Source: Bacteroidales bacterium UBA1725 (lineage in GTDB: Bacteria; Bacteroidota; Bacteroidia; Bacteroidales; UBA932). Taken from it: a DNA stretch of 13,582 bases. The stretch spans positions 3,011 to 16,592 of the forward strand of contig DCIN01000073.1 in assembly GCA_002315815.1 (NCBI GenBank). Reading direction: 5' to 3'. Below, in pieces: positions 1 through 5,704 of this stretch. The translations under genes were made by a program, and so were the position numbers. The notes under the pieces are model-generated. The model was not told the origin of the DNA. It saw only the letters and a program-made list of their open reading frames with translations, and did no database searches. The first letter of the stretch is position 1. Each line of letters opens with the position of its first letter.

Positions 1-414
1 TTTCTCAAGGATGTTGTTTCAGGTGCATCCGCAAACCCTCTCAAGGCAGTAATCGTGCTCGTCGGAATAATTCTCTGTATTTCCGGACCATCCTGCTTCA
101 TAGCCTGGAGCAAGCTCCGCAAGCGTAACATCGGTCCTGTGCTCAATGCCAATGGTTGGGCAATCAACTCTCTGGTGCTTGTGAATATTCTCTTCGGAGC
201 GACTCTCACCAATGTTGCCAAGTATCCTCTTGTGACCGGGCAGGATCCCTTCCGAATAGTCGTGCCTTTATGGAAGAGAATACTGTCCGGTACCATTCTG
301 GCTCTCATTGTGGCATTCGGAATAATGTATTTCACCGACAATCTCAATTTTATGGGGATTCACAACCCTAAAGCCAAGGCCGAAGAATCGGTTACTACCA
401 GTCAGTTGTTGTGA
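1..414 (+). CDS. Integral membrane protein, C-terminal part (5' end outside window)
   Basis: The reading frame is open from the first base of the window to the TGA at 412-414, so this is the last 137 residues of a longer protein. The GTG at 55 is in frame but lies inside the first hydrophobic stretch and is not a credible start. Two membrane segments are visible, at about residues 16-36 and 94-111 counted from the window edge. Between them is a soluble stretch containing LRKRNIGPVLNANGWAIN and ILFGATLTNVAKYP. A polar tail of about 20 residues ends the protein. I do not recognise the family. The gene ends 28 bp before the glycosyltransferase start with no terminator between, so the two are probably co-transcribed. 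A link to envelope glycolipid or polysaccharide work is only inferred from that neighbour. Confidence 0.8.
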   Translation, partial: FLKDVVSGASANPLKAVIVLVGIILCISGPSCFIAWSKLRKRNIGPVLNANGWAINSLVLVNILFGATLTNVAKYPLVTGQDPFRIVVPLWKRILSGTILALIVAFGIMYFTDNLNFMGIHNPKAKAEESVTTSQLL

Positions 415-442
415 CGTGTATCTATGGGATTCAGGGACTTGT

Positions 443-1657
443 ATGGAACTCAGGGAATTGATTAAGAGGCAGACCGGCAATGTAGGTCTTTTCTGCGACT
501 CTTTCCCGCCTGTTATGGACGGGGTCTCCGTATGTATGCAGAACTATGCTTTCTGGCTGCAGAAGATGGTTGGTGACGTGGATGTGGTTACTCCCAACGT
601 GCCGGGGACAAATTACGGGAATAACGATTACAGGGTACTGGACTTTTTTTCCGTTCCCGTTCCCACAAGACATCCTTATGTAACAGGCATCGCGGATCTG
701 GATCCGTTCTTCGTGGCCAAGATTCTGAAGATTAAGTTCAGGATTGTACACGCCCACTGCCCGTTCTCGACCGGAATAGTGGCTCAGAGAATTGCCAAAC
801 TTCAGAATATTCCGCTGGTGGCGACTTTCCACTCCAAATACAGGGACGATTTCTACAGGGTTATGCCTAAGAAGGTGGCCGACCAGATTATCAAGGCTAT
901 CGTTCTCTTCTATGAACACGCCGACCTTGTATGGGTGCCTCAGGAGTCAGTCATTGACGTGATAAGGGAATATGGCTACAAGGGCAAGGTTGAGGTGATG
1001 GACAATGGTTCGGATTTGGTAGCGGACTATCCGGAGCAATATTTCATAGAAGCAAGACATCGGCTTGGCATTTCACCTGACGAGTTCGTGATGCTTTTTG
1101 TAGGTCAGCATATCTGGGAGAAGAACCCGAGGCTTGTCATCGACGCTTTGGCCGAGATTCCGGATGTTCCGTTCAGAATGTATTTTGTAGGTAACGGTTA
1201 TGCCGCCGACGGGATGCAGCAGCTGGTGAGCGAGAGAGGCCTGGACAGAAAGGTCCATTTCGTCGGGAGCATTACCGAAAGGGACAGAATAAAGGACTAT
1301 TACGCAGCGGCGGACCTGTTCCTGTTTCCGTCGCTCTATGACAATGCCCCTCTGGTGGTGCGTGAGGCTGCGGCTCTTCACACTCCTGCTGTAATGGCCC
1401 GAGGCGCGACTGCCTCAACCATACTCAGGGATGGGGAAAACGGTTTTCTGGTCGAGAATGACACCGCGTCTATGGCCGGGCTTCTACGTTCGCTGGCTTC
1501 GGACCCTGAAAGGGTGCACAGAGTGGGGGTACAGGCCTCTAAGACAATAGTCCGTTCCTGGGAGGATTGTGTAGGGGAGGCCCTGGACCGCTATAATTCC
1601 CTTCTTCGAAGCCGCGGGCTTGCTCCTCTGAAAAAACTTGTACGGTTTTGCGGGTAA
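443..1657 (+). CDS. Glycosyltransferase family 4 (GT-B fold)
   Basis: This 404-residue protein probably transfers a sugar from a nucleotide-sugar donor to a lipid or glycan acceptor at the cytoplasmic face of the membrane. The N-terminal Rossmann domain shows FPPVMDGVSV at 21-30 (the usual P..GGV loop), VHAHCPFSTG at 102-111 and ATFHSKYRDDFY at 127-138. The C-terminal donor domain starts near 214 with MLFVGQHIWEKNP (217-229, Lys227 in the conserved EK position). It continues with the loop FPSLYDNAPLVVREAAAL (295-312), where Asp300 and Glu308 occupy the E-x7-E positions, so the first Glu is replaced by Asp. The overall pattern is closest to the SqdX/PimB-like GT4 group, some members of which make glycolipids. 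The acceptor cannot be read from sequence. ATG 443 was preferred over the in-frame GTG at 416, which touches the previous stop and would add nine uncharacteristic residues. Confidence 0.88.
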   Translation: MELRELIKRQTGNVGLFCDSFPPVMDGVSVCMQNYAFWLQKMVGDVDVVTPNVPGTNYGNNDYRVLDFFSVPVPTRHPYVTGIADLDPFFVAKILKIKFRIVHAHCPFSTGIVAQRIAKLQNIPLVATFHSKYRDDFYRVMPKKVADQIIKAIVLFYEHADLVWVPQESVIDVIREYGYKGKVEVMDNGSDLVADYPEQYFIEARHRLGISPDEFVMLFVGQHIWEKNPRLVIDALAEIPDVPFRMYFVGNGYAADGMQQLVSERGLDRKVHFVGSITERDRIKDYYAAADLFLFPSLYDNAPLVVREAAALHTPAVMARGATASTILRDGENGFLVENDTASMAGLLRSLASDPERVHRVGVQASKTIVRSWEDCVGEALDRYNSLLRSRGLAPLKKLVRFCG

Positions 1658-1694
1658 ATCGTAAGCGTCTCCGGATTGAAGTATTCGTTTCATA

Positions 1695-1725
1695 AAGAAA
1701 GCAGGGCCATAGGCCCTGCTTTCTT
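1695..1725. terminator. Bidirectional intrinsic terminator between converging genes
   Basis: A perfect 14-bp inverted repeat (AAGAAAGCAGGGCC, 1695-1708, and its complement, 1712-1725) encloses a 3-nt loop ATA. The GC-rich top of the stem is followed on each strand by a T-rich run that is itself part of the stem, TTTCTT on + and TTTCTTTAT on -. It lies 38 bp after the glycosyltransferase stop and 8 bp beyond the pnp stop, so it can end both transcripts. Confidence 0.85.
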
Positions 1726-1732
1726 ATGTCCA

Positions 1733-4168
1733 CTAAAACACTTCGTCGGTAGGCTCCTTGAAGTCAGTTATCTCAGGAGCGGGTGCATCCTGCCTGGGTC
1801 CGTTGAAGCGATGGCCGAAGCCTCCCTCCCTGCGGGGACCGCGGTCTGAACCTCTGCGATCACCGTCCCTGCGATCTGAACCTCTGCGGTCGCCTCCGCG
1901 GTCAGATAATCCTCTGCGTCCGTCACGGTCGCCTTCCCTGCGGGGTCCGCGGTCTCCGTGGTCTCCACGAGGCCTGCGTTCAGGCTCTACATATCCTTCA
2001 GGCTTTTCGGTCAGTGCGCGCATAGAAAGGCGCATCTTGCCTGTCTTGGAGTCTATTTCGAGGAGTTTGACATCAACCTCGTCTCCTACCTTGAGCACAT
2101 CCTCGACTTTGTCAGTCTTGGTCCAGGCTATCTCGCTTACGTGCAGGAGTCCTTCCTTGCCGGGAAGAATCTCAATGAATGCACCGAACTCGAGTATGCT
2201 CACAACCTTTCCGTGATATACGGTACCGGCTTCGGGAACTGCACAGATGCCCTTGATCCACTCGAGTGCCTTCTCCATAGAATCCTTGTCGGTGCTGAAG
2301 ATGTCCACAATACCTTCGGTCTTTCCTGTGGTATCTCCTGCAACAGGCTTCTCGTCGATGGTGATTGTTGTACCGGTTTCTTTCTGAATCTTCTGGATAA
2401 CCTCTCCGCCCTTGCCGATGACTGCTCCGATGAATTCGGAGTCGATACGTATTTCGGTGACGCGGGGTACGAAGGGCTTGTAGTCTTCTCTGGGTTCGCT
2501 GATGGTCTTCATCATTTCTCCCATAATGTGCATACGTCCCTGGCGAGCCTGCTCAAGTGCCTTTGCCAGAACGTCATAAGAGAGTCCGTTGACTTTTATG
2601 TCCATCTGGGTGGCGGTGATTCCGTCCTTGGTTCCGGTCACCTTGAAATCCATATCTCCGAGATGGTCTTCGTCGCCGAGTATGTCGGTGAGGATTGCGT
2701 AGCGGTCGTTGGGGCGATCCTCATCGGTTATAAGTCCCATTGCCACACCTGCCACGGGTTTCTTTATCTGCACACCGGCATCCATAAGGGCGAGGCAACC
2801 GCCGCAGACCGATGCCATCGAAGAAGAACCGTTTGACTCGAGAATATCGCTGACTATGCGGACTGCATAGGGGTTCTCGGGTGCCGTGGGGATGACGGGC
2901 TTGAGGGCGCGCAGGGCAAGATTGCCGTGACCTATCTCACGACGGCCCACTCCGCGCTGTGCCTTGGCGTCACCTGTGGCGAAAGGAGGGAAGTTGTAGT
3001 GGAGTACAATCTGCTGATCATCCTGAATGAGTACCTCGTCCGTCTCCTTCATATCCATCTTGGTTCCGAGGGTCACGGTTGCAAGCGACTGAGTCTCACC
3101 ACGGGTGAAGATGGCGGAACCGTGTGCACAGGGGAGGTAGTTCACCTCGCACCAGATGGGGCGCACCTCGTTGCAGACGCGGCCGTCCAGACGGCATCCC
3201 TCATCGAGAATCATATTGCGCATAGCCTCCTTCTCAACGTTTCCGTAGTAACGTCCCGCAAGTGCCACCTTAGTGTTATATGCATCCCTCTCTTCCAGAG
3301 AATCGCCGGGAGCGGGGATTGTTGCGATGAATTCGTCCTTGATTGCGTTGAAGCCGTCCTCGCGCTCGTGCTTGGGCTTTGCGCTCTTTGCGAGGGCATA
3401 GCACTTGTCGTAGCAGAAGCTGTGCACGGCCGCCCTGAGTTCTTCGTCCTGAAGGTCGTGGGGATAATCGCGCTTGTTTGCATCCGTACCGAGATCGTGC
3501 ATAAGTTCTTTCTGTACGCGGCAATGGCGCTTGATTTCTTCGTGTGCGAACTTGATGGATTCGAGCATATCGTGCTCGCTCACTTCCTTCATTTCGCCTT
3601 CCACCATCATAATGTTCTCCTCAGTGGCGGCAACCATCAGTTCGAGGTCGGCGCGCTCCATATCGGAGAATGACGGATTGATGACGAACTTACCGTCGAT
3701 ACGGCAGACGCGTACCTCAGAAATGGGTCCGAGGAAAGGCAGGTCGGAAGTTGCAAGAGCGCAGGACGCAGCGAGTCCGGCGAGGGCGTCGGGCTGGGTA
3801 TCCTTGTCTGCAGAGATGAGGGTTACGTTCACGAACACCTCCAGATGGAAATCATCCGGCCATAGAGGACGGATTGGACGGTCAATGAGGCGGGAGATGA
3901 GAATCTCATAGTCGGACGATTTGCCTTCCCTCTTCATAAAACCTCCGGGGAAGCGTCCGGCAGCATAGAATTTTTCCTTGTAATCTACCGTGAGGGGCAT
4001 AAAGTCGGTTCCCTCTTTAACTTCTGAAGCAGCTGTCACTGTGGCAAGAAGCATAGTGCCACCCATTTTTACCACTGCGGATCCGGCTGCCTGCTTGGCA
4101 AGTTTACCGGTCTCGATTTCAATCACGCGGCCATCCGCGAGTTCAATTGTTTTGTTGATAATGTTCAT
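1733..4168 (-). CDS. pnp: Polyribonucleotide nucleotidyltransferase (PNPase)
   Basis: PNPase degrades RNA 3' to 5' by phosphorolysis, releasing nucleoside diphosphates, and can add tails in reverse. The 811-residue product shows the full domain order: first RNase PH-like domain (about 10-145), helical linker (about 240-325), second RNase PH-like domain (about 330-560), KH domain (about 570-640, GAVIGKGGE at 581-589) and S1 domain (about 648-720, YHGKVVSILEFGAFIEILPG). Catalytic features match the E. coli enzyme: NGSSS at 446-450 for phosphate binding and Asp501, Asp507 and Lys509 in GDEDHLGDMDFKV. FPGGFMKREGKSSDYE (73-88) and ISRLIDRPIRPLW (91-103) are also typical. It is about 100 residues longer than E. 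coli PNPase, mostly because of a charged RG-rich tail (about 726-795). It follows rpsO on the same strand, as in many bacteria, but separated by a terminator and repeats. ATG 4168 begins the canonical N-terminus. Confidence 0.98.
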   Translation of the reverse strand: MNIINKTIELADGRVIEIETGKLAKQAAGSAVVKMGGTMLLATVTAASEVKEGTDFMPLTVDYKEKFYAAGRFPGGFMKREGKSSDYEILISRLIDRPIRPLWPDDFHLEVFVNVTLISADKDTQPDALAGLAASCALATSDLPFLGPISEVRVCRIDGKFVINPSFSDMERADLELMVAATEENIMMVEGEMKEVSEHDMLESIKFAHEEIKRHCRVQKELMHDLGTDANKRDYPHDLQDEELRAAVHSFCYDKCYALAKSAKPKHEREDGFNAIKDEFIATIPAPGDSLEERDAYNTKVALAGRYYGNVEKEAMRNMILDEGCRLDGRVCNEVRPIWCEVNYLPCAHGSAIFTRGETQSLATVTLGTKMDMKETDEVLIQDDQQIVLHYNFPPFATGDAKAQRGVGRREIGHGNLALRALKPVIPTAPENPYAVRIVSDILESNGSSSMASVCGGCLALMDAGVQIKKPVAGVAMGLITDEDRPNDRYAILTDILGDEDHLGDMDFKVTGTKDGITATQMDIKVNGLSYDVLAKALEQARQGRMHIMGEMMKTISEPREDYKPFVPRVTEIRIDSEFIGAVIGKGGEVIQKIQKETGTTITIDEKPVAGDTTGKTEGIVDIFSTDKDSMEKALEWIKGICAVPEAGTVYHGKVVSILEFGAFIEILPGKEGLLHVSEIAWTKTDKVEDVLKVGDEVDVKLLEIDSKTGKMRLSMRALTEKPEGYVEPERRPRGDHGDRGPRREGDRDGRRGLSDRGGDRRGSDRRDGDRRGSDRGPRREGGFGHRFNGPRQDAPAPEITDFKEPTDEVF
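1823..1978 (-). repeat. Degenerate coding repeat for the Arg/Gly/Asp-rich PNPase tail
   Basis: Residues about 731-782 of PNPase are built from near-repeats such as RRGSDR, DGDRRGSDR and RGPRREG, which appears twice. The DNA repeats the same short blocks, for example CCTCTGCGATC and CCTCTGCGGTC on the + strand. All variants keep the frame. Such RG-rich tails are typically disordered and bind RNA. Here that role is inferred from composition only. Confidence 0.75.
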
Positions 4169-4182
4169 CTTATTGTTTTCCT

Positions 4183-4294
4183 TAACGTCTAACGTCTATT
4201 GCCTGATGTCTGATGTTTGATGCTTGATGCTTGTTATCTGATGTCTGATGTCTGATGTCTGATGCTTGTCGCCCGTCGTCCGACATCTGTACTC
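4183..4294. repeat. Heptanucleotide tandem array upstream of pnp
   Basis: Sixteen consecutive 7-bp units can be read without a gap on the + strand: TAACGTC twice, TATTGCC, TGATGTC, TGATGTT, TGATGCT twice, TGTTATC, TGATGTC three times, TGATGCT, TGTCGCC, CGTCGTC, CGACATC and TGTACTC. The core is TGATGTC (GACATCA on the pnp strand), and units decay toward both ends. The array starts 14 bp upstream of the pnp ATG and fills most of the presumed pnp leader. No open frame of note crosses it. Confidence 0.85.
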
Positions 4295-4301
4295 AAAAAT
4301 A
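4294..4301 (-). promoter_or_regulatory. Possible -7 box for pnp
   Basis: On the minus strand TATTTTTG matches the Bacteroidetes -7 consensus TAnnTTTG exactly, 126 bp upstream of the pnp ATG at the far edge of the heptad array. No TTTG -33 box is found at the expected 19-21 bp. That position falls directly beside the palindromic element beginning at 4326. If used, it would give a pnp leader of about 120 nt made largely of heptad repeats. Confidence 0.35.
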
Positions 4302-4325
4302 CTCGCCAATCTTTGCCAAGGTATT

Positions 4326-4490
4326 AGAAGCTGTTTTGAAATAATCGCTCTCGTTTGTTATGAATCTTTTCCAGCCTTTTGTTTCCGTCATTCAGTCACG
4401 TAGCTACGGCTACGCTCCTTCATTCCGGAAGCCAGAATGCAAGAAAAATCTTCTATAACAAACTTCGGCAATCATTTCAAAACAGCTTCT
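4326..4490. mobile_element. 165-bp palindromic MITE-like element
   Basis: The ends are a perfect 17-bp inverted repeat: AGAAGCTGTTTTGAAAT at 4326-4342 and its complement at 4474-4490. The outer 36 bp of each arm match at 30 positions without gaps, including GTTTGTTAT at 4353-4361 against 4455-4463. After a 3-nt offset the centre contains TTCCG (4383-4387) against CGGAA (4426-4430) and a nested hairpin CGTAGC-TACG-GCTACG (4399-4414). TATT lies directly outside both ends (4322-4325 and 4491-4494), as a 4-bp target duplication would. No transposase or credible ORF is inside. The structure fits a non-autonomous miniature inverted-repeat element or a large intergenic palindromic repeat. Which transposase family would move it is unknown. 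Confidence 0.65.
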
Positions 4491-4514
4491 TATTTGAGAT
4501 TCACTTATTTCATC

Positions 4515-4546
4515 AAAAAGGGGAGGCACCGCCATCGGCACCCCCC
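4515..4546 (-). terminator. Intrinsic terminator of rpsO
   Basis: Read on the minus strand, GGGG and GGTGCCG pair with CGGTGCC and CCCC around an ATGG loop, with two G-U pairs and one bulged U, and a run of five T follows immediately. The hairpin begins about 20 bp past the rpsO stop, so much rpsO transcription probably ends before pnp. Confidence 0.8.
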
Positions 4547-4565
4547 TTGTCTTTCCTATCGTGGA

Positions 4566-4841
4566 TTATCGACGGAGACCGAGCTCCTTGATAATGTTTC
4601 TGTATCTCTCAATGTCAACATCCTGAAGATAATCCAGAATCTGACGTCTCTTGCCGACGAGGCGGAGAAGACTGCGACGTGTCACCACGTCTTTCTTGTT
4701 CTTCTTCACGTGCTCGGTAAGATGAGCGATACGGTAGGAAAATAAAGCAACCTGACTCTCTGCAGAACCTGTGTCTTTATTGGACTTTCCGTACTTCGCG
4801 AAAATCTCTTGCTTTTTTGAAGGCTCCAAATATTCGGCCAT
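4566..4841 (-). CDS. rpsO: 30S ribosomal protein S15
   Basis: S15 binds the central domain of 16S rRNA early in 30S assembly and contributes to a bridge with the 50S subunit. The 91-residue product has the family length (89 in E. coli) and its hallmarks: KYGKSNKDTGSAESQVALF (about 17-35), the AHLTEHVKKNKKDVVTRRSL stretch with the RNA-binding loop, LVGKRRQILDYL, and the C-terminal RYRNIIKELGLRR. ATG 4841 starts the canonical MAEYL N-terminus. A longer reading from 4931 is ruled out because it would include the promoter -7 box. It is the first gene of the conserved rpsO-pnp pair and has its own promoter and terminator. Confidence 0.97.
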   Translation of the reverse strand: MAEYLEPSKKQEIFAKYGKSNKDTGSAESQVALFSYRIAHLTEHVKKNKKDVVTRRSLLRLVGKRRQILDYLQDVDIERYRNIIKELGLRR

Positions 4842-4876
4842 AATGCAAAAAATTGAGTTTGTTGTTGATATGTTCC

Positions 4877-4889
4877 GGCCACCGTGGCC
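4877..4889 (-). promoter_or_regulatory. Small hairpin in the rpsO leader
   Basis: GGCCA and TGGCC pair around a CGG loop in the roughly 50-nt leader between the predicted rpsO transcription start and ATG. S15 represses its own mRNA through leader structures in several phyla, so a regulatory role is possible, but this hairpin does not match a leader type I can name. Confidence 0.3.
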
Positions 4890-4900
4890 AAAACGGGAGG

Positions 4901-4932
4901 CAAAGTTAATCATTAATATGCAAACTGGCAAA
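4901..4932 (-). promoter_or_regulatory. Housekeeping promoter of rpsO
   Basis: On the minus strand a TTTG -33 box (4929-4932) and a TAACTTTG -7 box (4901-4908) are separated by 20 bp, an exact match to the Bacteroidetes consensus TTTG/TAnnTTTG. The expected start lies near 4895, giving a leader of about 50 nt before the rpsO ATG at 4841. Confidence 0.85.
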
Positions 4933-4949
4933 TTTTACCATAAAATGCT

Positions 4950-4957
4950 TACATTTG
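4950..4957 (+). promoter_or_regulatory. Candidate -7 box of the four-gene outer-membrane operon
   Basis: TACATTTG matches TAnnTTTG exactly and ends six bases before the ATG at 4964. No TTTG -33 box is present at the usual spacing; the sequence there is TGGC. If this box is used, transcription would begin at or within a few bases of the start codon. The missing -33 box suggests either an activator or a promoter elsewhere. Confidence 0.45.
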
Positions 4958-4963
4958 CCTGAT

Positions 4964-5704
4964 ATGCGAAAAATGGTTGGAATCTTGGGAGTACTGTTCC
5001 TGTCGGGCAGTCTTTCCGCGCTTGTGTCCGCACAGGACTATTCCGAACTCGGTTATTATCAGGATTATTCTGGAGACTTGTCCACCCTTTTCCGTGGCAG
5101 GCAGGCCACAAAATACCAGTTTCCGTTCAACGGACATTGTTACTGGTCTGCGCCCGAATTCCTTGACGGGGACATTATGTATCACGGGAAAATCTACCGT
5201 GGCGTGAGTCTCAATCTGGACGCAAACCTTCAGACGCCTCTTGTGAAAGTCAATTCAGGTATCGTCACAGTGGCTATTCCGCCCTCCGAGGTTGATTGGA
5301 TGACCATAGATGAGCACAGATTCGAGAATCTCCGGCTTGCAGGGCACACCGAAGCATCGGAAGGATTCTATGAACTCTTGTACGATGGCGGATCGTTCAG
5401 GCTTTACAAGAGGGTGGACAAGAAAATCGATTCTTCGGCCGAGAGCGTCAACGGAACAGAGATAGGCTATACTGACCTTTTCTATAAGGGGACAGTGCAC
5501 ACTTTCTTCAGATACGTTCCGTCGTATTTTCTGACAGAGGGTGACTCGCAACTTCAGCCTGTCCGTTCCAAGTCTTCCCTTCTCCGGCATTTCCCCGACA
5601 AGAAGAAGGCGGCTGTACAGTATCTGAGGTCGCTCAATACAGCTACATTCCGTATTACCAAGGAGCAATCCTATATAGAAATTGCAAAATTCGTGAGTCG
5701 ATGA
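4964..5704 (+). CDS. Secreted protein of unknown function, first gene of the TonB-receptor operon
   Basis: The 246-residue product begins with a clear Sec signal peptide (MRKMVGILGVLFLSGSL...), with likely signal peptidase I cleavage after VSA at residue 23. There is no lipobox Cys. The mature part is rich in Tyr and Phe and reads as beta-strands, for example YQFPFNGHCYWSAPEFLDG and GFYELLYDGGSFRLYKR, ending with a Lys-rich segment. I do not recognise a named domain. ATG 4964 was chosen because the TTG at 4955 lies inside the candidate -7 box. ATG 4973 remains possible and also leaves a signal peptide. Its TGA overlaps the receptor ATG as ATGA, implying translational coupling and a shared role with the receptor, perhaps as a periplasmic or outer-membrane partner (inference). 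Confidence 0.85.
   Translation: MRKMVGILGVLFLSGSLSALVSAQDYSELGYYQDYSGDLSTLFRGRQATKYQFPFNGHCYWSAPEFLDGDIMYHGKIYRGVSLNLDANLQTPLVKVNSGIVTVAIPPSEVDWMTIDEHRFENLRLAGHTEASEGFYELLYDGGSFRLYKRVDKKIDSSAESVNGTEIGYTDLFYKGTVHTFFRYVPSYFLTEGDSQLQPVRSKSSLLRHFPDKKKAAVQYLRSLNTATFRITKEQSYIEIAKFVSR

Noticed and set aside
1958..3911. Long + strand open frames (1958-2836, 2927-3673, 3474-3911) opposite pnp
   Set aside because: They lie wholly antisense to a well-supported PNPase gene, have no family features, and arise from its codon bias.
4183..4294. Heptad array considered as a CRISPR array
   Set aside because: Units are 7 bp and contiguous with no spacers, and no cas genes are present.
4379..4745. Small + strand frames across the palindrome and opposite rpsO
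   Set aside because: They read from the palindromic element into antisense rpsO, have no recognisable domain, and start inside a repeat.
4842..4931. N-terminal extension of S15 from ATG 4931
   Set aside because: It contains the rpsO -7 box and leader; the family N-terminus begins at ATG 4841.
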